NCBI GenBank assembly: GCA_003343815.1
Contig: QAKL01000005.1
Coordinates: 1-10,119, forward strand
DNA length: 10,119 bases
Reading direction: 5' to 3'
From: Clostridiales bacterium
Lineage (GTDB): Bacteria; Bacillota; Peptococcia; Peptococcales; Peptococcaceae
In this document: piece by piece, positions 1 to 7,341 of the stretch
How positions within the stretch are numbered: position 1 is the first letter of the stretch
Layout: each line of letters begins with the position of its first letter
Program-made: the position numbers and the translations under genes
The notes under the pieces: generated by a model
Database searches by the model: none
What the model was told of the DNA's origin: nothing
What the model saw: the letters and a program-made list of their open reading frames with translations, nothing else

Positions 1-308
1 TGCAGGAGTTTTATACGTTGAAGCAGGACGCGGATAATATTAAGAACATGGACAGCACCTTTCATCGCCTGATGTATCATATGAGCGGCAGTACGCCGTT
101 ATATGATACTTTAGAGCCTTTGCATAAGCGCATCATCAAATACCGCAAGGCTTCGATTTCGAGCCAAACCAGAGCACATGAGTCGATGGAGGAGCACAAG
201 GCTATCTATGAAGCAATTGCGGCGCACGACGGTGAATTGGCAGAAAAACTGGTCAATGAGCATGTGCGCAAAGCCCAAGCCAGCATCGCCAGAAGGGAGA
301 TCAAATAA
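1..308 (+). CDS. GntR-family transcriptional regulator, FCD-domain C-terminal part (5' truncated by window edge)
   Basis: The reading frame is open from base 3, giving 101 codons before the TAA at 306-308; the start and the DNA-binding winged helix lie outside the window. What remains is an all-helical segment matching the C-terminal half of an FCD ligand-binding domain. The acidic/histidine set that binds a metal ion in this family is visible: Asp17 and His21 (in a D-x-x-F-H motif), His65 and His87, counted from the first complete codon. FCD regulators are usually dimeric repressors that respond to small organic acids or sugar acids. The gene ends one base before the aconitase start, so it is almost certainly co-transcribed with aconitase and may regulate that operon; this is inference. 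A TTG at 18 is in frame but is not the start, because homology continues upstream of it. The family is clear; the ligand is unknown. Confidence 0.85.
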   Translation, partial: QEFYTLKQDADNIKNMDSTFHRLMYHMSGSTPLYDTLEPLHKRIIKYRKASISSQTRAHESMEEHKAIYEAIAAHDGELAEKLVNEHVRKAQASIARREIK

Positions 309-309
309 A

Positions 310-2235
310 ATGGGATTAACTATTGCACAAAAGATAATTAAAGAACATTTACTTGAGGGAGAGATGATTCCCGGGACGGAAATCGGCTTAAAAATAGATC
401 AGACATTGACGCAGGATGCCACAGGGACGATGGCTTATTTGGAATTTGAGGCGATCGGCATCCCGCGGGTGAAAACCGAATTATCGGTAGCCTATATCGA
501 TCATAATACTTTGCAGTCGGGCTTTGAAAATGCCGACGATCACCGCTTTATCCAGTCGGCTGCGGCGAAATACGGTATCCGATTTTCGCGCCCTGGTAAT
601 GGTATTTGCCACCAGGTGCATTTGGAGCGCTTCGGCAAGCCGGGCAAAACATTGATCGGCTCGGACTCACATACGCCGACCGGAGGCGGTATCGGGATGC
701 TGGCGATGGGCGCAGGCGGTATGGATGTCGCGGTCGCAATGGGCGGCGGATTATACTATATTACTATGCCGAAAATGTATAAGGTTAATTTGACAGGCCA
801 TTTGCGCCCATGGGTCAGCGCCAAAGACGTGAGTTTGGAAATATTGCGCATTTTATCGGTTAAAGGCGGCGTTGGTGCTATCATCGAGTGGGGCGGCGAG
901 GGTGTAAAAACCTTGAGCGTGCCGGAGAGAGCGACGATCACCAATATGGGTACAGAATTAGGGGCTACGACCTCGATATTCCCCTCAGATGAAATCACCC
1001 GCGAATTTTTGAAAGCGCAGGGGCGTGAGGCGGACTATATCGAGCTAAAAAGCGACGAGGACGCAATATATGATAAAATTATCGAGATTAATTTAAGTGA
1101 GTTAGAGCCGATGTTGGCAGCACCCCACTCGCCTGATAATATCGTGAAAGCCAAAGATTTAGCAGAGGTCAAAGTCGATCAGGTATGTATCGGCTCCTGC
1201 ACCAATTCTTCCTTGCAGGATATGCTCAAAGTAGCGGCAATTTTGAAAGGTAAAAATATCGCCCCCTCGGTCAGTTTGTCGATTTCCTGCGGCTCAAAGC
1301 AGGTGATGACGATGTTAGCTGAGTGCGGAGCATTGAGCGATATTTTAGCCTCAGGTGCGCGCGTGCTGGAGTGCGCTTGCGGACCATGTATCGGCATGGG
1401 CTTTTCGCCTAATTCTGCCGGAGTGTCCTTACGCACCTTTAACCGTAATTTTTTAGGCCGCAGCGGCACGAAAGATGCCCAAGTTTACTTAGTTTCGCCG
1501 GAATTGGCGGCAGCCAGCGCACTTACAGGCTATATCACCGATCCGAGAACTTTGGGAGATTATCCCGAGATTACTTTGCCAACTAAATTTAAAATTGACG
1601 ACAGCGCGGTCATCATGCCTTTAGAGGGTGAGGCGGCTGAAAAAGCGGAAGTCCTCTATGGGCCGAATATTAAGCCATTCCCGCAAACCGTGCCTTTAAA
1701 AGATGAAATTAATGCGAAATTAACCTTAAAAGTTGGGGATAATATTACCACCGACCACATCATGCCGGCAGGTGCCAAAATCCTGCCATATCGCTCCAAT
1801 ATCCCGAAAATGTCGGAATTTTGCTTTACCGTTTGCGATGAAAAATTTCCTGAAAGAGCGAAAGAAAATAAAGCGACAATTATTATCGGCGGCAGCAATT
1901 ACGGGCAGGGATCCTCGCGCGAGCATGCGGCATTAGTGCCTATGTATCTGGGAGTTAAGGCAGTCATCGCCAAAAGTTTCGCCCGTATCCATACGGCAAA
2001 CCTGATTAACGCAGGAATTTTACCCTTGACATTTGTGCAAGAAAGCGATTATGATGAATTAAATCAAGATGACGAGTTAGTATTAAGCGATATTTTTGCA
2101 GGTTTGGCAAGCGGCACTTTTACGCTTTATGACAAGACGAACGGCAAAAAATATGTCGTAAACGGCAAATTTACCGCGCGTCAGCAGAATATTTTAAAAG
2201 CCGGCAGTATGCTGGCCTTTACCAAGGGGGTGTAA
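310..2235 (+). CDS. Aconitate hydratase (Aquifex-type aconitase)
   Basis: Catalyses citrate to isocitrate via cis-aconitate with a [4Fe-4S] cluster, in the cytoplasm. The 641-residue length fits the short putative Aquifex-type aconitase group, between 3-isopropylmalate dehydratase large subunits and the roughly 750-900 residue AcnA/AcnB enzymes. The cluster cysteines are Cys297 (IGSCTNS) and Cys357/Cys360 (CGPCIG). Other family blocks are GSDSHTP (117-123), a glycine-rich stretch around 125-147, and the swivelling C-terminal domain with TTDHIMPAGA (480-489) and GGSNYGQGSSREHA (527-540). The ATG at 310 is chosen because the family N-terminus (MGLTIAQKI) starts there and AAGGGAG lies at 293-299; the frame is open further upstream, to a TTG at 178, but that part only overlaps the regulator. 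It feeds isocitrate to the next gene. A homoaconitase or isopropylmalate dehydratase role is less likely, given the single-chain fusion and the neighbouring isocitrate dehydrogenase. Confidence 0.93.
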   Translation: MGLTIAQKIIKEHLLEGEMIPGTEIGLKIDQTLTQDATGTMAYLEFEAIGIPRVKTELSVAYIDHNTLQSGFENADDHRFIQSAAAKYGIRFSRPGNGICHQVHLERFGKPGKTLIGSDSHTPTGGGIGMLAMGAGGMDVAVAMGGGLYYITMPKMYKVNLTGHLRPWVSAKDVSLEILRILSVKGGVGAIIEWGGEGVKTLSVPERATITNMGTELGATTSIFPSDEITREFLKAQGREADYIELKSDEDAIYDKIIEINLSELEPMLAAPHSPDNIVKAKDLAEVKVDQVCIGSCTNSSLQDMLKVAAILKGKNIAPSVSLSISCGSKQVMTMLAECGALSDILASGARVLECACGPCIGMGFSPNSAGVSLRTFNRNFLGRSGTKDAQVYLVSPELAAASALTGYITDPRTLGDYPEITLPTKFKIDDSAVIMPLEGEAAEKAEVLYGPNIKPFPQTVPLKDEINAKLTLKVGDNITTDHIMPAGAKILPYRSNIPKMSEFCFTVCDEKFPERAKENKATIIIGGSNYGQGSSREHAALVPMYLGVKAVIAKSFARIHTANLINAGILPLTFVQESDYDELNQDDELVLSDIFAGLASGTFTLYDKTNGKKYVVNGKFTARQQNILKAGSMLAFTKGV

Positions 2236-3398
2236 TGATGGACGAGAAATATATTACTGCAGCTTGCACGCATTTCGAGGAATTACTGCGAGCGCAGATC
2301 GCCCGCGCCGAGAAACTGGCGAACGCGCCTCAAGCTGTGGATTATACGAAAAAAGGCGTAATTACAGTAGGTATCGTGGGTGGCGACGGCATAGGGCCTG
2401 TCATCGTTAAGGAGGCGGAGCGTTTATTAGAGGATTTACTGGCAGAGGAAATAGCGGCAGGCAAAATCGTGCTGAAAGAAATAGACGGTTTAACAATCGA
2501 GAATCGCTTAGCTACGGGGCAGTCGGTGCCTGAGAATATTTTAACGGTGATCAAAAGCTGCGACGTGTTACTCAAAGGTCCGACCACTACGCCTAAAGGC
2601 GGCACGATGGAAAGCGCCAATGTAACGCTGCGCCGCGAGCTGGATTTGTATGCTAATGTCCGCCCGATCAGCGTGCCTGAGGAGGGGATCGATTGGGTAT
2701 TTTACCGCGAAAATACCGAGGGCGAGTATGTCTTAGGCTCGCAAGGTGTGGAAATGCCGCATCTGGCGATGGATTTCAAAGTGACGACCGATGCAGGCAC
2801 GCGCCGTATTGCTAAGGCGGCTTTTGAATACGCCAAAGCGAACGGTAAAACTAAAGTTGCGATTGTGACTAAGGCGAATATTATGAAAAAAACCGACGGC
2901 AAATTCTCAGCAATTTGTCACGAGGTGGCTAAAGATTATCCGGAAATTACTGCTGATGAGTGGTATATCGACATCATGAGCGCCAATTTGATTAATGAAG
3001 CGATTCGCGCCGATTTTCAAGTGTTCCTTTTGCCTAATCTTTACGGCGATATTATCACCGACGAGGCGGCGCAGATCCAAGGCGGTGTCGGTACCGCCGG
3101 AAGCGCCAATATCGGCGATAAGTATGCGATGTTTGAGGCGATTCACGGTAGCGCGCCGCGCTTAATCGAAGAGGGATTGGGTGAGTATGCAAACCCGGCA
3201 AGTATTTTTAAAGCGGCTGAAATGCTGCTGCGCCATATCGGATTAACAAAAAAAGCTGAGTTTTTGGGCGAGGCGCTCCATATTTGCAGCGAATCTGAGC
3301 AGAAAATCACCGCAGACGGCACCAAGGAAGGCGCGAAATGCGCGGAGTTTGCCGATTATGTCATTGAAACGCTGAACGCGCTTAAGGTGAGCAAATGA
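2235..3398 (+). CDS. icd: Isocitrate dehydrogenase (isocitrate/isopropylmalate dehydrogenase family)
   Basis: Oxidatively decarboxylates isocitrate to 2-oxoglutarate using NAD(P) and a divalent metal. The 387-residue protein has a leader of about 40 residues, then the fold with VGGDGIGP (48-55). Substrate residues aligned with E. coli Icd are Ser127, Asn129, Arg133, Arg143, Arg158, Tyr165 and Lys213; metal aspartates are Asp246, Asp272 and Asp276. The S-x-N-x-x-x-R pattern favours isocitrate over isopropylmalate. The cofactor loop reads HGSAPRL (304-310), which is neither the Lys-Tyr pair of NADP enzymes nor the Asp-Ile pair typical of NAD enzymes, so cofactor preference is unsettled. Two adjacent ATGs (2235, 2238) compete: the first overlaps the aconitase stop by one base, but the AAGGGGGTG at 2224-2232 is better spaced for the second. 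Position after aconitase supports the assignment. Confidence is high for the enzyme class and moderate for exact specificity. Confidence 0.88.
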   Translation: MMDEKYITAACTHFEELLRAQIARAEKLANAPQAVDYTKKGVITVGIVGGDGIGPVIVKEAERLLEDLLAEEIAAGKIVLKEIDGLTIENRLATGQSVPENILTVIKSCDVLLKGPTTTPKGGTMESANVTLRRELDLYANVRPISVPEEGIDWVFYRENTEGEYVLGSQGVEMPHLAMDFKVTTDAGTRRIAKAAFEYAKANGKTKVAIVTKANIMKKTDGKFSAICHEVAKDYPEITADEWYIDIMSANLINEAIRADFQVFLLPNLYGDIITDEAAQIQGGVGTAGSANIGDKYAMFEAIHGSAPRLIEEGLGEYANPASIFKAAEMLLRHIGLTKKAEFLGEALHICSESEQKITADGTKEGAKCAEFADYVIETLNALKVSK

Positions 3399-4111
3399 GC
3401 TGCGTGATTAAAAATTTGACGAAAATTTACCCGTTTGAGAGCGGAGAAAATGTAATTTTTGATAATTTTTCGCTCGAGTTTCAAACGGACGAAATCACCG
3501 TTTTTTTAGGAAAATCAGGCTGCGGCAAGACGACTCTTTTGCGGCTTTTGGCTGATCTGGAAGATATGGACGCAGGCGAGATAGATTTTTTTGATGAAAA
3601 AGGCACGAAAATTTATCCGAAAATAGGCATGGTTTTTCAGGAGCCGCGCTTGCTTCCGTGGCGCGATGTGCTGGGTAATGTGCTGATTCACCAAGAAAAG
3701 CATGAGGAAAGTTTGGGTTTAAAATGGCTTGCGCAAGTAGGATTGGCAGACTATGCGCATACTTATCCCGACGAATTATCAGGTGGTATGTCGGCGAGGG
3801 TAGCGATTGCGCGGGCGTTAAGCTATGAGCCGGAGCTTTTGCTGATGGACGAGCCGTTTGCGGCGCTTGATTATTTCACGCGCGCGGAGCTCGAAAAAGA
3901 AACAATTCGCCTTTCTCGCGAGCAAAATCTGGGTGTGGTTTTTATCACTCATGATTTGGACGAGGCGCTTTTAATGGCGAAAAAAATCGTGGTTTTGAAA
4001 AAAGGCGAAAAAGCGGAGGAGTTTCAGATAGACGAGGATTATCCTCGCGACTTAACGGCAGAGAAAATGATAACACTCAAGAAAGCGTTATTAAATATTT
4101 TGGAAAAATAA
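3395..4111 (+). CDS. ABC transporter ATP-binding protein, nitrate/sulfonate/taurine (SsuB/TauB-like) type
   Basis: A 238-residue cytoplasmic ATPase that would power an importer. All nucleotide-binding motifs are intact: Walker A GKSGCGKTT (39-47), Q-loop Gln82, signature LSGGM (128-132), Walker B ELLLMDEP (147-154), D-loop ALD (157-159) and switch His186. The RLLPW stretch (85-89) just after the Q-loop is typical of the ATPases of nitrate, sulfonate, taurine and pyrimidine-precursor importers. The start ATG overlaps the isocitrate dehydrogenase TGA in an ATGA arrangement, with AAGGTG at 3384-3389, so translation is probably coupled. No permease or substrate-binding gene lies in the window; pta follows 15 bases downstream of the stop. 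The substrate therefore cannot be deduced. The codon mix appears richer in TTT- and CTT-type codons than the flanking enzymes, by eye only. It may serve a permease encoded elsewhere. Confidence 0.9.
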   Translation: MSCVIKNLTKIYPFESGENVIFDNFSLEFQTDEITVFLGKSGCGKTTLLRLLADLEDMDAGEIDFFDEKGTKIYPKIGMVFQEPRLLPWRDVLGNVLIHQEKHEESLGLKWLAQVGLADYAHTYPDELSGGMSARVAIARALSYEPELLLMDEPFAALDYFTRAELEKETIRLSREQNLGVVFITHDLDEALLMAKKIVVLKKGEKAEEFQIDEDYPRDLTAEKMITLKKALLNILEK

Positions 4112-4116
4112 ATTTT

Positions 4117-4121
4117 GGAGG
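4117..4121 (+). promoter_or_regulatory. Ribosome binding site of pta (decides the start)
   Basis: GGAGG lies 5 bases before the ATG at 4127 and 8 before the ATG at 4130. The in-frame TTG at 4115 overlaps this site and so cannot be the start. Confidence 0.75.
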
Positions 4122-4126
4122 CGATC

Positions 4127-5119
4127 ATGATGAGCGTAATGGACAATTTGCATGAAAAAGCCAAAGCTTTGCACAAAACGATAGTTTTGCCTGAGGGTAA
4201 CGAGCCCCGCACTTTGAAGGCGGCGGTGCAGGCTTTAAACGAAGGCTTGATCACCCCGATTTTAATCGGCAAAGAGGACGAGATTAAAGCTTTAGCCGCG
4301 GCAAACGATTTGGACGTAAGTCAAATCAAAATCGTGGATAATGCTTTGGGTGCGACAGACAAATATGCGGCAGAGCTTTTTGAACTGCGCAAGAAAAAAG
4401 GCATGAGCATGGAGGAGGCGCGGGAATTGGCGCAAAATCCGCTTTATTTCGGGGCGCTGATGCTTCGTTTGGGCGAGGCTGACGGTATGGTTGCCGGAGC
4501 GGAAAACGCGACGAGCAATGTTTTGCGTGCGGCTATCCAGGTGGTTAAAACCAAACCGGGAATGAAAAACGTCTCAGGCTGCTTTTTGATTGATTTGCCT
4601 GATAAAAATTACGGCGATGACGGCGCGTTTATTTTCGGCGACTGTGCGGTTATCCCCGCTCCCGACAGCGAGCAATTAGCGGACATCGCTGTATCCTGTG
4701 CAGAAAGTAAACGTTTATTAATCGGCGGCGAGCCGAGAGTAGCGATGATGTCCTTTTCGACTAAAGGCAGCGCAAAGCACGAGAGTATTGACAAGATGAA
4801 TGCGGCGTTAGCTTTAGCGAAAGAAAAAGCGCCTGATTTATTAATTGACGGCGAAATGCAGTTAGACGCGGCGGTAGTTCCTGCGGTCAGCGCGAAAAAA
4901 TGCCCTGATTCGCCGCTTGAGGGCAAAGCTAATGTATTAATTTTTCCCGATTTAAACTCGGGCAATCTTTGCTACAAAATGGCGCAGCGTTTCGGTCATG
5001 CGACGGCGATCGGGCCGATTTTGCAGGGTTTGACCAAGCCGGTCAATGATTTATCCCGCGGCTGCTCGGTACAGGATATCGTCGATATTTTTGCCGTGAC
5101 TGCTTTACAAGGCGAATAA
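4127..5119 (+). CDS. pta: Phosphate acetyltransferase
   Basis: Interconverts acetyl-CoA plus phosphate with acetyl phosphate plus CoA in the cytoplasm; with acetate kinase it makes ATP during fermentation or activates acetate. The 330-residue length matches the single-domain short Pta of Firmicutes and Methanosarcina rather than the long enterobacterial form with a DRTGG domain. Family blocks visible are LPEGNEPR (21-28), ADGMVAGA (118-125), DGEMQLDAA (241-249), FPDLNSGN (273-280) and the C-terminal active-site block around 296-312, including Ser310-Arg311, which correspond to Ser309/Arg310 of the Methanosarcina enzyme. A phosphate butyryltransferase is less likely given the strong Pta-type C-terminal motif. 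It is the last gene of the left block, 15 bases after the ABC ATPase and just before a hairpin terminator. No acetate kinase gene is in the window. The start could be 4127 or 4130. Confidence 0.93.
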   Translation: MMSVMDNLHEKAKALHKTIVLPEGNEPRTLKAAVQALNEGLITPILIGKEDEIKALAAANDLDVSQIKIVDNALGATDKYAAELFELRKKKGMSMEEARELAQNPLYFGALMLRLGEADGMVAGAENATSNVLRAAIQVVKTKPGMKNVSGCFLIDLPDKNYGDDGAFIFGDCAVIPAPDSEQLADIAVSCAESKRLLIGGEPRVAMMSFSTKGSAKHESIDKMNAALALAKEKAPDLLIDGEMQLDAAVVPAVSAKKCPDSPLEGKANVLIFPDLNSGNLCYKMAQRFGHATAIGPILQGLTKPVNDLSRGCSVQDIVDIFAVTALQGE

Positions 5120-5123
5120 AAAT

Positions 5124-5151
5124 AAACTCTCGGGAAATCTCGAGAGTTTTT
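5124..5151. terminator. Bidirectional intrinsic terminator between convergent pta and udp
   Basis: A perfect 9-bp stem AAACTCTCG (5124-5132) / CGAGAGTTT (5141-5149) encloses an 8-base loop. On the + strand it runs into five T residues (5147-5151). On the - strand the stem is followed by TTTATTTTTATT, also a good U-tract. It lies in the 37-base gap between the pta stop and the udp stop, so it can end transcription from both sides. Confidence 0.88.
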
Positions 5152-5156
5152 CACGT

Positions 5157-5924
5157 TTAGCGCGATTTATCCTGCGCAATTAAAATTTTAACGGCTTCAA
5201 CAGCACAGCGGATAGCGGAGGTGGTATCGAAATTTTCATCTTGGTCTAATCCTGCCGCTTCACGTTCTTGGTTCCACAGTGTGGCAAAGACGGCACCGGC
5301 GCGGATACGGCGCACGGCGGCTACGGTGAAAATAGCGGCAGACTCCATTTCGCTGGCTAAGACACCTAATTTTTTGTACGCCTCCCATTGAGTCAAAAGT
5401 TTAGGTGAGGTGGGCATACTTTGGGGGCTGTGCTGCCCGTAAAAGGAGTCTTTCGCCTGCACAACTCCGATATGATAGGAAAATTTCAGACTATCGGCGG
5501 CTTTTTTTAAGGCTAAAGTAACATTAAAGTCTGCCGTCGCCGGGTATTCTATAGGCGCATATTCTAACGAAGTGCCGTCTTGGCGGACAGCTGATTGGGC
5601 GATGACGAGATCGCCTGCGGACACTTTTAAATCAATACCGCCTGAGGTGCCGACGCGGATTAAGGTATCGGCGCCGATATTGACTAATTCTTCGACGCAG
5701 ATCGCGGCAGAGGGACCGCCGATACCGGTGGAGACGGCGCTTACTTTTTCTCCCGAAAGGGTGCCGGTATAAATCGTAAATTCGCGGTTTTGGCTGATTA
5801 GCTTGGCATTATCAAAATATTGGGCTATTTTGGCGCAGCGCGCCGGATCTCCAGGCAAAAGGCAGTAGCGACCGACATCGCCTGCGCGAGCTTTTAGATG
5901 AAACTGCAAATCATTATTTTGCAT
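5157..5924 (-). CDS. udp: Uridine phosphorylase
   Basis: Phosphorolysis of uridine to uracil and ribose-1-phosphate for nucleoside salvage, cytoplasmic. The 255-residue protein belongs to the PNP/UDP family (NP-I). Phosphate-binding elements are PGDP (24-27), Arg47 in NREFT, and Arg90/Thr93 in IRVGTSGG. The ribose-binding EMES motif is at 192-195. The STGIGGPS signature is at 65-72. The uracil-recognition loop reads FYGQHSP (161-167): it keeps the Gln but not the neighbouring Arg in the spacing seen in E. coli Udp, which I recall as usual for Firmicute members. The ATG is supported by AAGGAGG on the - strand (5931-5937), six bases upstream. It is monocistronic as far as seen, with its own promoter and the shared terminator. 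Activity on other nucleosides cannot be excluded. Confidence 0.92.
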   Translation of the reverse strand: MQNNDLQFHLKARAGDVGRYCLLPGDPARCAKIAQYFDNAKLISQNREFTIYTGTLSGEKVSAVSTGIGGPSAAICVEELVNIGADTLIRVGTSGGIDLKVSAGDLVIAQSAVRQDGTSLEYAPIEYPATADFNVTLALKKAADSLKFSYHIGVVQAKDSFYGQHSPQSMPTSPKLLTQWEAYKKLGVLASEMESAAIFTVAAVRRIRAGAVFATLWNQEREAAGLDQDENFDTTSAIRCAVEAVKILIAQDKSR

Positions 5925-5956
5925 GAGTGTCCTCCTTAGGAATTATTTATAAGCTT

Positions 5957-5985
5957 ATTATAAAAATAATAGACCTCTTTGGCAA
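5957..5985 (-). promoter_or_regulatory. Sigma-70-type promoter for udp
   Basis: Read on the - strand: -35 TTGCCA (5980-5985), 17-base spacer, -10 TATAAT (5957-5962). The -10 matches the consensus exactly and the -35 matches four of six. It sits about 20 bases upstream of the udp ribosome binding site. Confidence 0.8.
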
Positions 5986-5988
5986 GAG
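5975..5988. repeat. Short inverted repeat over the udp -35 box (possible operator)
   Basis: CTCTT-TGGC-AAGAG is a perfect 5-bp inverted repeat with a 4-base centre that overlaps the -35 hexamer of the udp promoter. That location would suit a repressor site, but the arms are short and chance occurrence is plausible. Confidence 0.3.
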
Positions 5989-6030
5989 ATATGGCAAAAT
6001 TAGTTTAAATTAATGATGAAAATATACATA

Positions 6031-6061
6031 TTCCAAAAAATTATTTACCTGTTTTTCGGAA
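6031..6061. repeat. AT-rich inverted repeat upstream of the tgt promoter
   Basis: TTCCAAAAAA (6031-6040) and TTTTTCGGAA (6052-6061) are inverted copies with one mismatch in ten, separated by 11 bases. It lies between the two divergent promoters and just upstream of the tgt -35. It could be an operator or an UP-element-like A/T tract. Nothing else recognisable is seen in the 5986-6076 interval. Confidence 0.35.
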
Positions 6062-6076
6062 AAATTTAATTATTTG

Positions 6077-6105
6077 TTGCAAGCGGGAGAGGATTTTGTT
6101 ATAAT
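6077..6105 (+). promoter_or_regulatory. Sigma-70-type promoter for the tgt-yajC-secDF operon
   Basis: -35 TTGCAA (6077-6082), 17-base spacer, -10 TATAAT (6100-6105) preceded by TG in the extended -10 position (6097-6098). The start of transcription would be near 6112, leaving a leader of about 30 bases before the tgt ATG. Confidence 0.85.
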
Positions 6106-6141
6106 ATAATTTAGCTCAAAATTGATAATTGGAGGAAGAGG

Positions 6142-7257
6142 ATGTTCGAGTTTGAGGTAATTAAGGAGTGTCCGCATACCAAAGCGCGTGCAGGCAGATT
6201 TCATACTCCCCACGGAGTAATCGAAACGCCAGTATTTATGCCGGTAGGCACGCAGGCGACGGTCAAAACGATGACTCCCGATGAATTAAAAGAAAATAAT
6301 GCTCAGATTATTTTAGGCAATACTTATCATTTGTACTTGCGTCCGGGGCATGAGCTCATTAAAGAGGCAGGTGGACTGCATAAATTTATGAATTGGGACA
6401 GACCTATTTTGACGGACAGCGGCGGTTTTCAGGTCTTTAGTTTAGGAGAATTGCGCAAAATCAAAGAAGAAGGCGTGACGTTCCGTTCGCATTTGGACGG
6501 TTCCAAGCATTTGTTCTCCCCGGAGAGGGTAATGGAAATCGAAGAAGCCATAGGAGCCGATATCGCGATGGCATTTGACGAGTGCACACCGTATCCGGCA
6601 GATTATGCATATGCGAAAAATTCGATGGAGCGTACGACACGCTGGCTGGAGCGCTGCGTGAAAGCCCATACGCGTGAGGATCAGGCGCTGTTCGGTATTA
6701 TCCAAGGCAGTATGTTTAAGGATTTGCGCGAGGAAAGCGCCAGACAGGTGACTTCGTTTGATTTGCCGGGATACGGCATCGGCGGACTAAGCGTGGGCGA
6801 GCCTGCGGAAGTGATGTACGAAATGTTAGATTACAATACGGATATTATGCCGAAAAACAAACCGCGTTATTTAATGGGCGTGGGTGCGGCAGATAATCTG
6901 GTGGAGGGAGTCAAGCGCGGCGTGGATATGTTTGACTGCGTTTTGCCGACTCGTATCGCCAGAAACGGTACCGTGATGACCAAATACGGTAAACTGGTCG
7001 TGCGCAACGCCGAGTACGCGCATGATTTCAGGCCGCTGGAGGAGGGCTGCGACTGCTATGCTTGTCGCAATTTCTCAAGAGCATATATTCGCCATTTGAT
7101 TAAAGCAGGCGAGGTTTTAGGGATCAGACTTACGACGATTCATAATATCCATTTCTTGACTAATTTAATGAAAAATATCCGCACGGCGATTTTAGAGGAT
7201 CGCTATCCGGAGTTTATCGCCGAATTTTATGCCGATTTCAGCCGCGGCGGCAAATAA
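6142..7257 (+). CDS. tgt: tRNA-guanine transglycosylase (queuosine biosynthesis)
   Basis: Exchanges guanine-34 in the wobble position of GUN-anticodon tRNAs (Asp, Asn, His, Tyr) for preQ1, a late step of queuosine synthesis. The 371-residue length is standard for the bacterial enzyme. Visible active-site parts are Asp92 in TDSGGFQ (91-97), the base-binding FGIIQG region (184-189), GGLSVGE (214-220), and nucleophile Asp265 in FDCVLPTR. Zinc ligands are Cys303, Cys305, Cys308 and His334. The ATG follows GGAGG (6131-6135) by six bases. It is first in an operon with yajC and secDF, the common tgt-yajC-secD-secF order in bacteria; its usual neighbour queA is not in the window. Confidence 0.97.
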   Translation: MFEFEVIKECPHTKARAGRFHTPHGVIETPVFMPVGTQATVKTMTPDELKENNAQIILGNTYHLYLRPGHELIKEAGGLHKFMNWDRPILTDSGGFQVFSLGELRKIKEEGVTFRSHLDGSKHLFSPERVMEIEEAIGADIAMAFDECTPYPADYAYAKNSMERTTRWLERCVKAHTREDQALFGIIQGSMFKDLREESARQVTSFDLPGYGIGGLSVGEPAEVMYEMLDYNTDIMPKNKPRYLMGVGAADNLVEGVKRGVDMFDCVLPTRIARNGTVMTKYGKLVVRNAEYAHDFRPLEEGCDCYACRNFSRAYIRHLIKAGEVLGIRLTTIHNIHFLTNLMKNIRTAILEDRYPEFIAEFYADFSRGGK

Positions 7258-7341
7258 AATATTTGCCACGCAGGTTAAAATATAAGTAAAGCAGAAATAA
7301 AGATAGGTTGAAATTTATCTATTATCAGGGAGGTGTGAATC

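Noticed and set aside
178..309. N-terminal extension of aconitase from an upstream TTG
   Set aside because: The stretch overlaps the regulator in another frame, shows no aconitase similarity, and a good ribosome binding site plus the family N-terminus place the start at 310.
1179..1469. Reverse-strand open frame inside the aconitase gene
   Set aside because: Antisense to the iron-sulfur cysteine region of aconitase; no recognisable protein features.
4609..4965. Reverse-strand open frame of 118 codons inside pta
   Set aside because: It is antisense to a well-conserved enzyme, lacks a recognisable domain or ribosome binding site, and is explained by the codon bias of pta.
7258..7341. Possible promoter or hairpin in the tgt-yajC gap (TTGCCA at 7264, AGATA/TATCT at 7301-7320)
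   Set aside because: No -10 hexamer lies 16-18 bases from the TTGCCA, and the inverted repeat is only five A/T-rich pairs, so chance is the better explanation.
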